This document shows, one piece after another, positions 34,631-43,809 of a stretch of 64,000 nt of DNA. Below the pieces are notes generated by a model, which did no database searches, was not told the DNA's origin, and was given only the letters and a program-made list of their open reading frames with translations. The stretch is from an uncultured Opitutia bacterium (GTDB lineage: Bacteria; Verrucomicrobiota; Verrucomicrobiia; Opitutales; UBA953). A program made the position numbers and the translations under genes. The stretch covers positions 186,001 through 250,000 of the forward strand of contig CAIMFJ010000008.1 of the NCBI GenBank assembly GCA_903840355.1, in the 5' to 3' direction. How positions within the stretch are numbered: position 1 is the first letter of the stretch; every line of letters starts with the position of its first letter.

Positions 34631-35438
34631 GTTCTTAACTGCTCCGTGGAGCGAAAGTTTTTTTCTGCGAGCCCTTGTCGCCGTCATTCTAACCAGCATC
34701 ACGTGCGCGTGCCTCGGTGCTTACGTCGTCCTGCGTCGCATGGCCTTCGTCAGCACCGCCCTCACGCACTCTATTTTGCCTGGCGTAGTACTCGCCTCGC
34801 TACTCGGACTATCGCCCTATTTAGGAGCCATGGCCGCCGCGTTACTCACGGCGTTAGGGGCCGCTTGGTTGGCCGCTCGTCCCGAAACCAGCGAAGATAG
34901 TGCCATCGGGATTATGCTCTCCGTGATGTTCGCCGCGGGGATTGCGCTCATGCAAGTCGCCCACGCCTGGCGCGATTTTTCGGGACTGCTGTTTGGTAGC
35001 GTGGTCGGCGTAGGGCCCGCCGACTTACAAGTGATTGCCGTCACGACAAGCGTGGTGCTGGTTTGCTTAATCGCTCTACACAAAGAACTCGAGCTAGCTT
35101 CCTGCGACGAAGCCTACGCCGACCTCATTGGGACCCGCCCAGGTTTATTGCGCACCGTATTACTCGTGCTCATCGCCCTGGCAGCCGTGGCGTGCGTTCG
35201 CTTAGTCGGTGCCCTTTTAACCACGGCCCTGTTTGTCATCCCCGCCGCCATGGGGCTCTACCTCGGACGAAATCTTAAAGAGGTCATGCTCTGGAGTATC
35301 GGTGGCGCCTTGCTCGGAGGAATCAGCGGTCTCTACCTTTCATATTATATTCAAAATTTACCTACCGGCGCGAGCATCGTGCTGTGCACCGCGATTCCCT
35401 ATTTGGCAGCCCGTATCTGGAGCCGACGAAAGCGTTAA
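34623..35438 (+). CDS. Zinc/manganese ABC transporter permease (ZnuB-like)
   Basis: A 271-residue permease of the ABC-3 family with about eight membrane segments. The conserved early part reads ITCACLGAYVVLRRMAFVSTALTHSILPG, and the family's later motif occurs as ACVRLVGALLTTALFVIPAAMGLYLG. The ATG at 34623 inside the ATPase gene end was chosen, as the longer frame repeats ATPase-gene sequence. Its last four bases overlap the end of the convergent gene at 35435; no terminator was found. Confidence 0.9.
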   Translation: MFEFLTAPWSESFFLRALVAVILTSITCACLGAYVVLRRMAFVSTALTHSILPGVVLASLLGLSPYLGAMAAALLTALGAAWLAARPETSEDSAIGIMLSVMFAAGIALMQVAHAWRDFSGLLFGSVVGVGPADLQVIAVTTSVVLVCLIALHKELELASCDEAYADLIGTRPGLLRTVLLVLIALAAVACVRLVGALLTTALFVIPAAMGLYLGRNLKEVMLWSIGGALLGGISGLYLSYYIQNLPTGASIVLCTAIPYLAARIWSRRKR

Positions 35439-35872
35439 AAACGCGGGGGACGTAAGGCCGCCGGACGACCTAAAACTTCGCGCGTCACGATTGAACGACG
35501 CAACGCGTCTCGCCCCACAAACCAAGGGTGAACTTGTTTAGTTTTAGCGGGAGGTAAGACAGTCAAAGGCTTAAGCGGCTCCCCGGTAACAGGCGGCGAG
35601 GTGACAGGCAAAGGAGGTGAAATATTTTTCGGCGGAAGGACGGAAGGCTTCGCTACTTTTTTCATGACCTTCATCGCTGGGCGACGCGGCAAGACAGGAG
35701 GTGCGGTCAAAGAGTTCTTCTGCTCCAACGCTTTGCCTTGGGCGATTTTCTCTTGGAGCGCGAAAAACAGGCGAGCGACGGCAATGCCGCCGCCGATCAA
35801 AATAAAGCCCACTTCGACCATCTGCGTCGCACCTAAAGTACCCGGGTGCAAAATGACCTCTAAACTACTCAT
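35435..35872 (-). CDS. Small single-span membrane protein in the FloA operon, unknown function
   Basis: A 145-residue protein with one hydrophobic segment near residues 18-38 (MVEVGFILIGGGIAVARLFFAL), followed by a Lys/Pro-rich, probably disordered region and a basic end (RRSIVTREVLGRPAALRPPRF). No family is recognised. It starts eight bases after the FloA-like gene and is probably co-transcribed. In Bacillus the order nfeD-floA-small gene also occurs (yqeZ-yqfA-yqfB), but no similarity to YqfB is claimed. Confidence 0.65.
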   Translation of the reverse strand: MSSLEVILHPGTLGATQMVEVGFILIGGGIAVARLFFALQEKIAQGKALEQKNSLTAPPVLPRRPAMKVMKKVAKPSVLPPKNISPPLPVTSPPVTGEPLKPLTVLPPAKTKQVHPWFVGRDALRRSIVTREVLGRPAALRPPRF

Positions 35873-35880
35873 GAAATGAT

Positions 35881-36927
35881 TTAAGGCTTCGTCGTGGGCG
35901 TAGGACCTTCACCCGCAATACCCTTACGCATTTCGGTATCCGCCTTGAGATTTTCTAAGCGCTGATAATCCAAGTAACCCATGCGACCGGTGCGCAACGC
36001 TTCGGCTAAAGCTTGCGGCACTTGGGCTTCGGCTTCGACCACGCGCGAACGCATCTCTTCCACCCGCGCTCGCATTTCTTGCTCCAAAGCCACGGCGGCC
36101 GCCCGACGGATTTCGGCCTGAGCTTGTGCCATGTTCTTGTTCGCTTGAGCTTGTGCCTCTTGCAACATCGCACCGACATTCTCACCGACATCGACGTCGG
36201 CGATATCAATCGAGATAATTTCGTACGCCGTCCCCGCATCCAATCCCCGCTCTAAAACGGTCTTCGAGATACGATCGGGGTTTTCTAAAACTTGTTTGTA
36301 AGATTCGGACGAACCAATCGTGGTTACAATCCCTTCCCCCACGCGGGCAATGATGGTGTCTTCTTGCGCCCCACCCACGAAACGCTCGAGGTGCGTGCGC
36401 ACGGTCACGCGGGCTTTCACTTTTACCTGAATCCCATCCTTCGCCACGGCATCAATCGTGGTGCGACCGCTGGTAGGATTCGGGCAATCAATCACCTTCG
36501 GACTCACGGAATTTAAGACTGCTTCTAGGACAGATTTATTCGTGCCACGCGTCGCAATGTCGATCGCACAGGCGCGATTCCAATCTAACACTAAACCAGC
36601 TTTCTGGGCCGCAATTAAAGCCTGCACGGTTTGCACGATATTACCCCCGGCCAAATAGTGAGCGTCTAATTTATCGGTTTCGATGGGGATGCCAGCTTTC
36701 GTGGCCGCAATCTTGGCATCGACAATCATCCCGTAAGGAACGCCGCGGAAGCGCATGCCAATTAAATCAAACACCCCCACATGCGCGCCGGCTAAACGAG
36801 CGCGCACCCACACGGCTAAAAACGAAAGGAGGAATAAAACGAGAATCAGTAAAGCCGTGGCGGCAATGACAGCGACAATCGGCCAAGTGACCGAAGATTC
36901 CTGGGCGAAGAAGATCAAGTTAAGCAT
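35881..36927 (-). CDS. floA: Flotillin-like protein FloA (SPFH family)
   Basis: A 348-residue membrane-associated scaffold protein. The hydrophobic hairpin covers about residues 15-45. The family marks are [42 protein letters not shown] and [17 protein letters not shown]. An SPFH domain with [26 protein letters not shown] follows, then an Ala/Glu-rich coiled coil (about 245-315). FloA organises functional membrane microdomains. Length and sequence fit closely. The NfeD-type gene lies 18 bases upstream, its usual partner. Confidence 0.93.
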   Translation of the reverse strand: MLNLIFFAQESSVTWPIVAVIAATALLILVLFLLSFLAVWVRARLAGAHVGVFDLIGMRFRGVPYGMIVDAKIAATKAGIPIETDKLDAHYLAGGNIVQTVQALIAAQKAGLVLDWNRACAIDIATRGTNKSVLEAVLNSVSPKVIDCPNPTSGRTTIDAVAKDGIQVKVKARVTVRTHLERFVGGAQEDTIIARVGEGIVTTIGSSESYKQVLENPDRISKTVLERGLDAGTAYEIISIDIADVDVGENVGAMLQEAQAQANKNMAQAQAEIRRAAAVALEQEMRARVEEMRSRVVEAEAQVPQALAEALRTGRMGYLDYQRLENLKADTEMRKGIAGEGPTPTTKP

Positions 36928-36945
36928 AGATTTGGGGATTAAAGA

Positions 36946-37428
36946 TTAACGAACCACGCGCACGGTAACGCGTCCGGCCGCGGCTTCAGTGATGACGACT
37001 TGGGCCCCGCGATCGACATAGCCATCGAGGGAGAAAGCTTCGAGAATGGCGCCCTCTAATTCGATTTTTCCAGAAGGTGCGAGCACGGTCTTAGCCTGAG
37101 CAGTCTTGCCAATAAAATGCGACAACTCGACGACCGCGGCACCGACGTTCTGCGTTTGATTAGTCATCGCTTGGCCCACCTTAGTGGACATCACAAAACG
37201 GCGGAAGGCCCAGAATTCTAAGCCTAACCCGACGCAGAAAACGACGCAGAACAGAACGCATTTCGCACTGCCATAGGCTGCAGAAAAATAAATCCCGGCA
37301 AAAGAAATCAAGGCCCCAGCAAAGCCTACCACCACCGTGGGGAGGAAAAATTCTGCCCCAATCAAAACCAGCCCGCCAAGCAATAAGGCCCAAGCTGCTG
37401 TGAGAGAAACCGCAGGTGTATCAGACAT
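36946..37428 (-). CDS. NfeD family membrane protein
   Basis: A 160-residue protein with three or four membrane segments in the first 85 residues (LLLGGLVLIGAEFFLPTVVVGFAG is the first long one). A C-terminal OB-fold domain follows, with GKTAQAKTVLAPSGKIELEG and LDGYVDRGAQVVI, the classic NfeD end. It is the short NfeD form, without the ClpP-like protease domain. NfeD proteins work with flotillins in membrane organisation, and the FloA gene is directly downstream. Confidence 0.9.
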   Translation of the reverse strand: MSDTPAVSLTAAWALLLGGLVLIGAEFFLPTVVVGFAGALISFAGIYFSAAYGSAKCVLFCVVFCVGLGLEFWAFRRFVMSTKVGQAMTNQTQNVGAAVVELSHFIGKTAQAKTVLAPSGKIELEGAILEAFSLDGYVDRGAQVVITEAAAGRVTVRVVR

Positions 37429-37561
37429 ATAGACATCTTGAAGAAATCCTCTCGCCGGAGCGACTTAAATCCAACCCCCCGCCTTATAAATTAACCCCTG
37501 ACTTATCATCCCACCCTGAAGGCTCGCTTGCACCTGACTCGTTTCTAACTACACCTTGGAC

Positions 37562-38086
37562 ATGCCCAAAAAACCTCGCCAACCTGCGCGCACCCACGTC
37601 AAAGCATCGCACGAAGTCATTGCCGATGCCCTGCTTAAAGCCGGAGGCTCGGGTCCCGAAAGCACCCAACAACAAGCTCACCGGGCCGTGGCCAAAAAAA
37701 TCGGTATCTCGACTTCGATGCTCTACAAATGGCGCCAACCTCCCAGTGCCGGGAGTGGCAGTCCGAACCCCCTCGATCGCACCGTCAGTTTAATCGAGGC
37801 CACCCAAGACCCGCGCATCGCCGAGTGGGTCGCCCAAAAAGCAGGAGGCAGTTTTAGCCCCGAAGAGTCTACCAATAGCACTACCGCGCTCGATAAAGCT
37901 GCCAACACTCTCACCAAAGAGTTTGCCCTTTTCATCGCCGAAGTCGCCAGCGCCGCCGAGGACCATCACATTAGCACGGACGAGACGCAAAGCATTCGGA
38001 GCAAATGGAATGGTCTGCGACAAAAAACCGAAGTGTTTGTTAAAGCCTGCGAAAAAGGTCAGTACATGTCGTCGCCGGGAAACTGA
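37562..38086 (+). CDS. Helix-turn-helix protein resembling phage CII-type regulators
   Basis: A 174-residue protein. Residues 40-60 give a helix-turn-helix (AVAKKIGISTSMLYKWRQPP). The next part, PLDRTVSLIEATQDPRIAEWVAQKAGG, resembles the region of CII-type phage regulators. The C-terminal 80 residues are helical (LTKEFALFIAEVASAAEDHHIS). It probably binds DNA; the target is unknown. There are no phage genes around it. The ATG at 37562 is preferred over a TTG two codons before. Peptide deformylase follows 33 bases downstream. Confidence 0.65.
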   Translation: MPKKPRQPARTHVKASHEVIADALLKAGGSGPESTQQQAHRAVAKKIGISTSMLYKWRQPPSAGSGSPNPLDRTVSLIEATQDPRIAEWVAQKAGGSFSPEESTNSTTALDKAANTLTKEFALFIAEVASAAEDHHISTDETQSIRSKWNGLRQKTEVFVKACEKGQYMSSPGN

Positions 38087-38119
38087 AATTACGCTTTCCC
38101 TCTACTCTGCACTGATTAA

Positions 38120-38716
38120 ATGAGTGCTATGTCGCCTTTCACCATTCGCCAATATGGAGACCCGGTATTACGCCAGGTCGGCGAGCCTGTGAAAGAATTC
38201 GGCAACACCCTACGCATGCTGGGTGAGGCGATGCTGGTGACCATGCACCAAGCGAAAGGGATTGGTCTGGCCGCACCGCAAATTGGCCTCTCGCTCCAAT
38301 TGTTCGTGGCACATGTCAACGACGACGAGAACCAACCCATCCTCGATGGCAAAGTCGTGCACACGGCAGATATCATGCCCCTTTTATTCGCCAACGCCTC
38401 GGTCAAAATCATCGCGGGTGAAGCCGAAATTTACACCGAAGGTTGCTTATCCTTCCCAGGCATCACCGGCGAAGTCAAACGCGTGGAAGCCGCTATCGTC
38501 GACTACCGAGACGCCGATGGTGCCCCACATACTTTAGAATGTCGAGGCCTGCTCGCCCGTTGCGTGCAACACGAGTACGACCACTGCCAAGGCGTGCTCT
38601 TTATCGACCGGATGCTGCGCGAAGATCAATTAGCCACGGCTTCGAAAGTTAAGAAGCTGAAGAAAGCGACGGCGGCGGCACTCAAGGCCGCACAAAAGAA
38701 GCCTCCGGTTTCTTAA
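38120..38716 (+). CDS. def: Peptide deformylase
   Basis: A 198-residue cytoplasmic metalloenzyme that removes the formyl group from new proteins. All three family motifs are present: GIGLAAPQIG near residue 47, EGCLSFPG with the metal-binding Cys near 109, and QHEYDHCQG with the two metal-binding His (about 151 and 155) and catalytic Glu between them. An Ala/Lys-rich tail ends the protein. The start could also be the ATG three codons later. The tRNA formyltransferase gene that often adjoins def is not in the window. Confidence 0.96.
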   Translation: MSAMSPFTIRQYGDPVLRQVGEPVKEFGNTLRMLGEAMLVTMHQAKGIGLAAPQIGLSLQLFVAHVNDDENQPILDGKVVHTADIMPLLFANASVKIIAGEAEIYTEGCLSFPGITGEVKRVEAAIVDYRDADGAPHTLECRGLLARCVQHEYDHCQGVLFIDRMLREDQLATASKVKKLKKATAAALKAAQKKPPVS

Positions 38717-38731
38717 ATCAGTTTCAGCAAC

Positions 38732-39952
38732 TTACTTCCCCGCAGGCTTGGCGGCTTCCTCTAATTTAAAGAGGAGTTGGCCGACTTCCGTAGGGCTTTG
38801 GCCGACAACCGTTCCCGTGACGCGGTAACCGCGGGCTAAGCCTGTTGCGGTGTTGTCGCGGGCGACAGTCCAATTCCCACGAGCTCCATCCTTGAGCGGA
38901 GCATCGCCACCTACCACCATCGTCAGAGGTGCACTCGCTCCAACACCTAAGGTGCTGATTTTTACTGCTACATAACGGAGCAATACATTCGCCAGAGCGG
39001 GCGTGTCTTGGTCGAACGCTAAGAGCCAATCACCCGAACTCGCCAAACGGGGAATGTAGCTGTGCTCGTCCTTCAACGAAAAAGATCCTAAGTAAGTTTT
39101 CGCTAACTTCTCCTGAGCCGATGTCGTGGTGAGATAAATTTCTTCGCCGACCACGCGCATGTTATAAGCGTCAGCCAAACTCACCATCATCACGGCGGCA
39201 CTGCCATCTGCCATTAATGGGTAAACTTCGACCCACACATAACCCACTTGGTGTACCGAGGTTGGTGCGGTTAAACCTTTGGCGAGAGCAGGTACACCGT
39301 CCGACGTCGCCGGAGCCTTGTAGCTATAACCACCAGCTGGAGCCGCGGCTAACAACTTATCGTCCAACTTCGTCCACAACTGACGTAAAGCGTCCGTTAA
39401 CTCAGAGGTACGATTAATCGTCCCATCGGGCATCAAAGTCGCTGCACCCACAAGGTGAAGTTTTTGGTAACCTAAATCGCGAGCCTGTTTCTGTAAGCGC
39501 ACGGCCGACAAAGATAAGACTTCGTTCCAAGTTTTTTGAGGTAAATCCACGCCGAGATTCACCGTCTTCGTAAGTTCCATTTGGCGAGCCGCCGCTACAT
39601 TGCGCAAACGGGTCACCGAAGGTTGAGCCCGGGCAATTTGCGTATTACCTTCGGCAATGATTTTTTCGCCACGGGCCTTCACGGCCTCGGGGGTTTCCGT
39701 AAAAGCTCCCTTAGCTGCACGCGTTGTCGCCGCCGAGGCCACAATCGCCGTGCCCGTTTGCACGCGATTACGACCGGCCTCAATCGCGCGCATGGCATTG
39801 CCCCATTCTGCCAACTCTGCCGAACGGAGGTACTTAGGGACTTCAGTATCAGGGATTAAAACCGTCTGCTGCACACTCCCCGGGGCTCCATTGGCGGCAG
39901 GCGGTGGGACCTGGGCAAAAAGGGAGAGAGCACTGGCGAGGAGAATGAACAT
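38732..39952 (-). CDS. Secreted protein of unknown function
   Basis: A 406-residue protein with a signal peptide (FILLASALSLFAQ, about 14 residues). The first third is helical and charged (AIEAGRNRVQTGTAIVAS, IIAEGNTQIARAQPSV), followed by a mixed region with VGYVWVEVYPLMADGSAAVMMVSL and, late, LLRYVAVKISTLGV. No known family is recognised. It begins six bases after the stop of the HPr gene on the same strand, so the two may be co-transcribed, although a link with HPr is not obvious. Its end lies 15 bases from the end of the convergent def gene. Confidence 0.7.
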   Translation of the reverse strand: MFILLASALSLFAQVPPPAANGAPGSVQQTVLIPDTEVPKYLRSAELAEWGNAMRAIEAGRNRVQTGTAIVASAATTRAAKGAFTETPEAVKARGEKIIAEGNTQIARAQPSVTRLRNVAAARQMELTKTVNLGVDLPQKTWNEVLSLSAVRLQKQARDLGYQKLHLVGAATLMPDGTINRTSELTDALRQLWTKLDDKLLAAAPAGGYSYKAPATSDGVPALAKGLTAPTSVHQVGYVWVEVYPLMADGSAAVMMVSLADAYNMRVVGEEIYLTTTSAQEKLAKTYLGSFSLKDEHSYIPRLASSGDWLLAFDQDTPALANVLLRYVAVKISTLGVGASAPLTMVVGGDAPLKDGARGNWTVARDNTATGLARGYRVTGTVVGQSPTEVGQLLFKLEEAAKPAGK

Positions 39953-39958
39953 AGGGTA

Positions 39959-40246
39959 TTAGGCTTCGTCGAACTTACGGTCAAAGAGGGTGGCCAACTC
40001 GTTTAAAAGCTGCTCCGCATCCTTACCTTTAACCGAAAACCGGAGCTTCGAGCCCTGGCCAGCAGCCAACATCATCAGGCCCATAATGCTCTTCCCGTTC
40101 ACCGATTCATCGTCTTTTTGGACGATAATCTCGACATCAGGGTAGCGATTGGCCAATCGGACGATTTGGGCGGCCGGACGGGTATGAATACCCATACGAT
40201 TTTGGACAATAAGTTCTCGGGCGATCGCCTCGTGGGTTTCTTCCAT
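39959..40246 (-). CDS. ptsH: Phosphocarrier protein HPr
   Basis: A 95-residue HPr. The His phosphorylation site is in NRMGIHTRPAAQIVRLA (His near 21), and the regulatory serine segment is SVNGKSIMGLMMLAAGQGS (Ser near 53), the site used by HPr kinase where present. The protein is slightly longer at both ends than usual. No enzyme I, HPr kinase or PTS permease gene is in the window; in bacteria without sugar PTS permeases HPr serves regulation. It is divergent from the pyruvate dehydrogenase operon, with 140 bases between. Confidence 0.93.
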   Translation of the reverse strand: MEETHEAIARELIVQNRMGIHTRPAAQIVRLANRYPDVEIIVQKDDESVNGKSIMGLMMLAAGQGSKLRFSVKGKDAEQLLNELATLFDRKFDEA

Positions 40247-40290
40247 GGATAGGTAGGGGGCCTATAATCTAAATAGGTGTACCTCAAGGG

Positions 40291-40347
40291 GACTTGGGCG
40301 GGCAAGTCGGGTCAAGGTTATTTGCATTTTTGGCAGTTCGCTTGACC
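40291..40347. promoter_or_regulatory. Inverted repeats between HPr and pdhA genes
   Basis: The divergent intergenic region holds GACTTG-6-CAAGTC (40291-40308) and GGTCAAG-24-CTTGACC (40310-40347). CAAG/CTTG cores recur five times in about 60 bases, counting one at 40284. Such symmetry suggests protein binding or RNA hairpins controlling one or both operons. No regulator is identified, and function is an inference. Confidence 0.4.
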
Positions 40348-40386
40348 TTCCGCCCCAGACCCCTCCAATCGTAGGCATACACCACC

Positions 40387-41493
40387 GTGGCTACGCCTGC
40401 TGTCCTCACCCACCCTGAATCCCTGAAGCGCCCTGCTGGGCCTTCGGAATACGCCAAGCACCCCATCAACGCGGCCTTGTCGAAAGAAGATAAGATCGAG
40501 CTCTATCGTAAAATGGCTCGTATCCGTCACTTCGAGCAACGTTGCATTCGGGTGTATCAACAAGGTAAAATCGGGGGTTTTCTACACCTTTACGTCGGCC
40601 AAGAGGCCGTCGCCGCTGGCACGATTTCGTTGCTCGGCAAACACGACCACCTCATCACAGGCTACCGCGACCACGGTCACGGCTTGATGGTGGGGATGGG
40701 GATGAATGAGTGTATGGCTGAGTTAACCGGTAAGGCCACGGGTTGCTCCCAAGGTAAGGGTGGCTCGATGCACTACTTCGCCCCTGATAAGAATTACTGG
40801 GGTGGTCACGGGATTGTCGGGGGCCAAGCCCCCCTGGGCACGGGCCTCGCCTACGCTGTTAAGTACTTGGGCCACAAGGGTTCATGCTTAGCATATATGG
40901 GTGACGGCGCAGTCAACCAAGGGGCTGTCCATGAGGCCTATAACTTAGCTGCCCTCTGGGACCTGCCGATTATCTTCGTAATTGAAAACAACGGCTACTC
41001 GATGGGCACCTCCCAAGAGCGCTCCTCCGCCCACCCTGGCTGCTTAGCCAAGCGCGCCGAGGGCTACGGGATGGCTTGGGATGTGGTCAACGGCCACGAT
41101 GTCTACGAAGTCCGGGCCAAAACGTCCGCCGCCCTCAAACGAGCCCATGAGGAATCCAAGCCCACGGTCCTCGAAATCTTCACCTACCGCTACTACGGCC
41201 ACTCAATGGCTGACCCCGATAAGACCTACCGCGATAAGGAAGAGATCAAGGAATACCGCGAACAAAAGGACCCTGTTCTGCTCTTCGAAAAAGAATTGCT
41301 CGCCGAAAAAGTCCTCACTCCCGAGCTCTCCCAAGCGATCAACGAGGCCGCCATGGCCGAAGCCGACCAAGCCGCTGCCTTCGCCGATGCTTCCCCCGAC
41401 CCCACGGTCGCCGATATTACTAAAAATATCTACTGGGAAGAAGACCACCGCGGTCCTCAAACCACCAGTCGCGGCACCATCATCTTCGAATAA
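40387..41493 (+). CDS. pdhA: Pyruvate dehydrogenase E1 component, alpha subunit
   Basis: A 368-residue thiamine-diphosphate enzyme subunit. Together with the beta subunit it decarboxylates pyruvate and passes the acetyl group to E2. The signatures are GYRDHGHGLMVGM, GKGGSMHYF, the cofactor-binding AYMGDGAVNQGAVHEAYNLA ending in VIENNGYSMGT, and YRYYGHSMADPDKTYR. The start is a GTG at 40387, since a stop lies five codons upstream in frame; a later ATG would remove conserved sequence. No clear ribosome binding site is seen. The beta subunit starts nine bases after the stop. Confidence 0.93.
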   Translation: MATPAVLTHPESLKRPAGPSEYAKHPINAALSKEDKIELYRKMARIRHFEQRCIRVYQQGKIGGFLHLYVGQEAVAAGTISLLGKHDHLITGYRDHGHGLMVGMGMNECMAELTGKATGCSQGKGGSMHYFAPDKNYWGGHGIVGGQAPLGTGLAYAVKYLGHKGSCLAYMGDGAVNQGAVHEAYNLAALWDLPIIFVIENNGYSMGTSQERSSAHPGCLAKRAEGYGMAWDVVNGHDVYEVRAKTSAALKRAHEESKPTVLEIFTYRYYGHSMADPDKTYRDKEEIKEYREQKDPVLLFEKELLAEKVLTPELSQAINEAAMAEADQAAAFADASPDPTVADITKNIYWEEDHRGPQTTSRGTIIFE

Positions 41494-41502
41494 TCTCTTT
41501 CC

Positions 41503-42480
41503 ATGCCCGTTATTACTTACCGTGAGGCCCTCCGCGCTGCGATGCGCGAAGAACTCCAACGTGACGAGAAAGTCGTGCTCATGGGCGAAGAAGTCGCCCA
41601 ATTCAACGGCGCTTATAAAGTCACCGAGGGTCTTCTAAAAGAATTTGGTCCCAAGCGCGTCGTCGATACCCCCATCTCCGAAGCGGGCTTCATCGGTCTA
41701 GGGATTGGTGCCTCCATGCTCGGCATTCGCCCCGTGATGGAACTGATGTTCTGGTCCTTCTCCTACGTGGCGTTCGACCAAATCGTCAACAACGCCGGCA
41801 ATATCCGCTACATGTCGGGTGGCTTAATCAATTGCCCCATCGTCATCCGCGGCCCAGCCAACGGGGGCACGAACGTGGGTGCAACTCACTCCCACACGCC
41901 CGAAGCCATCTTAGCTTCCCACCCCGGCATCAAAGTGGTTTGCCCCGCCACGCCTTATGACGCCAAGGGTTTAATGAAAGCGGCCATCCGCGATAACGAC
42001 CCGGTCTACGTGATGGAGAATACGATTCTTTATAATGATAAGGGCGAAGTGCCCGATGAAGATTACATCGTGCCTCTAGGTGTGGCTGACGTGAAACGTA
42101 CGGGCGAAGATTTAACCATCGTCGCTCACGGTCGCGCCGTCATCACCTCGCTGAAGGCTGCCGAAATTTTAGAAAAGGAACACGGCGTGAGCGTCGAAGT
42201 GGTCGACCTCCGCTCAATCCGTCCTCTCGACGAAGCCACGGTCCTGCAATCCGTGCGCAAAACGCACCGCGTCTTGCTGGTCGAAGAAAATAAGCCCTTC
42301 TGCGGCGTCGACGCCCAAGTGGCCTACTTGATTCAATCCAAGGCCTTCGATGAACTCGACGCGCCCATCCACCGCGTGTCGTCCATCGACGCTCCCCAGA
42401 TTTATTGCAAGCGCCTCGAAGATCAACAACTGCCCAACGCGCAACGCGTCGTGGCTGAAGCCCTCAAGGTCCTCGCTTAA
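41503..42480 (+). CDS. pdhB: Pyruvate dehydrogenase E1 component, beta subunit
   Basis: A 325-residue partner of PdhA. It begins with VITYREALRAAMREELQRDEKVVLMGEEVAQFNGAYK-type sequence, where the catalytic glutamate lies in LMGEEVA. NNAGNIRYMSGG and IRGPANGGTNVGATHSH follow, and the transketolase C-terminal domain has VVDLRSIRPLDEATVLQSVRKTHR. Length and spacing are normal. It lies between pdhA and the E2 gene with gaps of nine bases on each side. Confidence 0.95.
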   Translation: MPVITYREALRAAMREELQRDEKVVLMGEEVAQFNGAYKVTEGLLKEFGPKRVVDTPISEAGFIGLGIGASMLGIRPVMELMFWSFSYVAFDQIVNNAGNIRYMSGGLINCPIVIRGPANGGTNVGATHSHTPEAILASHPGIKVVCPATPYDAKGLMKAAIRDNDPVYVMENTILYNDKGEVPDEDYIVPLGVADVKRTGEDLTIVAHGRAVITSLKAAEILEKEHGVSVEVVDLRSIRPLDEATVLQSVRKTHRVLLVEENKPFCGVDAQVAYLIQSKAFDELDAPIHRVSSIDAPQIYCKRLEDQQLPNAQRVVAEALKVLA

Positions 42481-42489
42481 TTTTCTCCA

Positions 42490-43791
42490 ATGGCTGAAAT
42501 CATTGATATGCCCAAGCTGTCCGACACGATGTCGGTCGGCACCTTGATCAAATGGAATGTTAAAGAAGGTCAAACAGTAGCCTTTGGCGACATCCTAGGC
42601 GAAGTGGAAACCGATAAGGCGACGATGGAACTCTCCTGCACCGTCCCTGGCACAATCCTCAAAATCTACGCACCCGGCGGCTCCCAGTTGCCCGTAGGTG
42701 CCCCGATTTGCGCCATTGGTAAGAGTGGCGAAGTCGCTCCCAATCCCGCCGCTCCCACCCCAAAAGCCGCGGCGACCTCGACGCCTCCCATCGCTGAATC
42801 CACCGGTGTAGCCTGCGTCCCTCCTGCTCCTGCTGCAACTTCCTCAGGCACCTCCGCACCTCGCACCTCCAACGACGAACGCGTCAAAGCTTCGCCCTAT
42901 GCGAAACGCATGGCCGAGAAAGCCGCTCTCAATATCGCCGCCCTCAATGGCACTGGCCCTGGCGGCCGTATCCTCGGACGCGATGTCAACGCTGCCGCCC
43001 AAGCTCCCGCTGCTGCTCCCGTAGCCACCGCCCCTGCCGGCCCCTTGAACGTCACCGTTCCTGCCCCCGCCGATGGCAAAGGGATTCAACCCGACGCTGA
43101 TATTCCAGTCGGTGGCATGCGCCAAACCATCGCCCGCCGCCTCTTGGAATCCAAGGTCACGGTGCCTCACTTCTATTTAGAAGTCGAAGTGGACGCCGCA
43201 CCACTCTTGGCCATCCGCGAATCTATCAATAAGCGCCTCGCCGAAACGGGTGGTCCCGACGCTGTGAAGCTTTCGGTGAACGACTTCATCCTAAAGGGTT
43301 CCGCCGAAGCCCTCCGCCGCGTCCCCGCCGTCAACGCCTCCTGGGCAGGCACCAGCATCCGTGCTCACGGTGCAGTCCACCTCTCCTTCGGCGTAGCCCT
43401 CGAAGATGGCTTGGTCACGCCCGTCATCCACGACGCCCAAGCAAAGTCTCTTAAAGAAATCGCCGTCGAAGCCAAAGGTCTCATTTCCAAAGCTCGTGCC
43501 AAAAAACTCACGCCGAATGAAATGTCGGGGTCGACGTTTACGGTCACGAATTTAGGGATGTATGGCGTGACGGGCTTCTACGGCATCATCAACGTGCCCA
43601 ACGCTGCCATCCTGTCCGTCGGGGCGACGATTAAGAAGCCCGTGGTCGATGCCAGCGACCGCATCGTCATCGGTCAACGCATGGTCATTGGCCTCTCCGG
43701 CGATCACCGCGTAGTCGACGGCGCCACGGCCGCTCAGTTCCTCCAAGCCCTGAAACTGGTCTTGGAAGATCCGACCTTGATGCTGATCTAA
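42490..43791 (+). CDS. pdhC: Dihydrolipoamide acetyltransferase, E2 of pyruvate dehydrogenase
   Basis: A 433-residue E2. One lipoyl domain is present (GDILGEVETDKATMEL, lipoylated Lys near residue 43). A Pro/Ala/Thr linker leads to the peripheral-subunit-binding domain (VKASPYAKRMAEKAALNIAALNGTGPGGRILGRDV, about 136-170), a second Ala/Pro linker and the catalytic domain. The catalytic motif GDHRVVDGATAAQFL lies near 403, and NLGMYGVTGFYGIINVP is also typical. The E3 (lipoamide dehydrogenase) gene is not in the window. A strong terminator follows. Confidence 0.95.
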   Translation: MAEIIDMPKLSDTMSVGTLIKWNVKEGQTVAFGDILGEVETDKATMELSCTVPGTILKIYAPGGSQLPVGAPICAIGKSGEVAPNPAAPTPKAAATSTPPIAESTGVACVPPAPAATSSGTSAPRTSNDERVKASPYAKRMAEKAALNIAALNGTGPGGRILGRDVNAAAQAPAAAPVATAPAGPLNVTVPAPADGKGIQPDADIPVGGMRQTIARRLLESKVTVPHFYLEVEVDAAPLLAIRESINKRLAETGGPDAVKLSVNDFILKGSAEALRRVPAVNASWAGTSIRAHGAVHLSFGVALEDGLVTPVIHDAQAKSLKEIAVEAKGLISKARAKKLTPNEMSGSTFTVTNLGMYGVTGFYGIINVPNAAILSVGATIKKPVVDASDRIVIGQRMVIGLSGDHRVVDGATAAQFLQALKLVLEDPTLMLI

Positions 43792-43809
43792 ACTACGGAC
43801 TTTAAAATA

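Noticed and set aside
37562-38086. Possible prophage remnant suggested by the CII-like gene
   Set aside because: No integrase, structural or lysis genes, no attachment repeats, and the neighbours are housekeeping genes.
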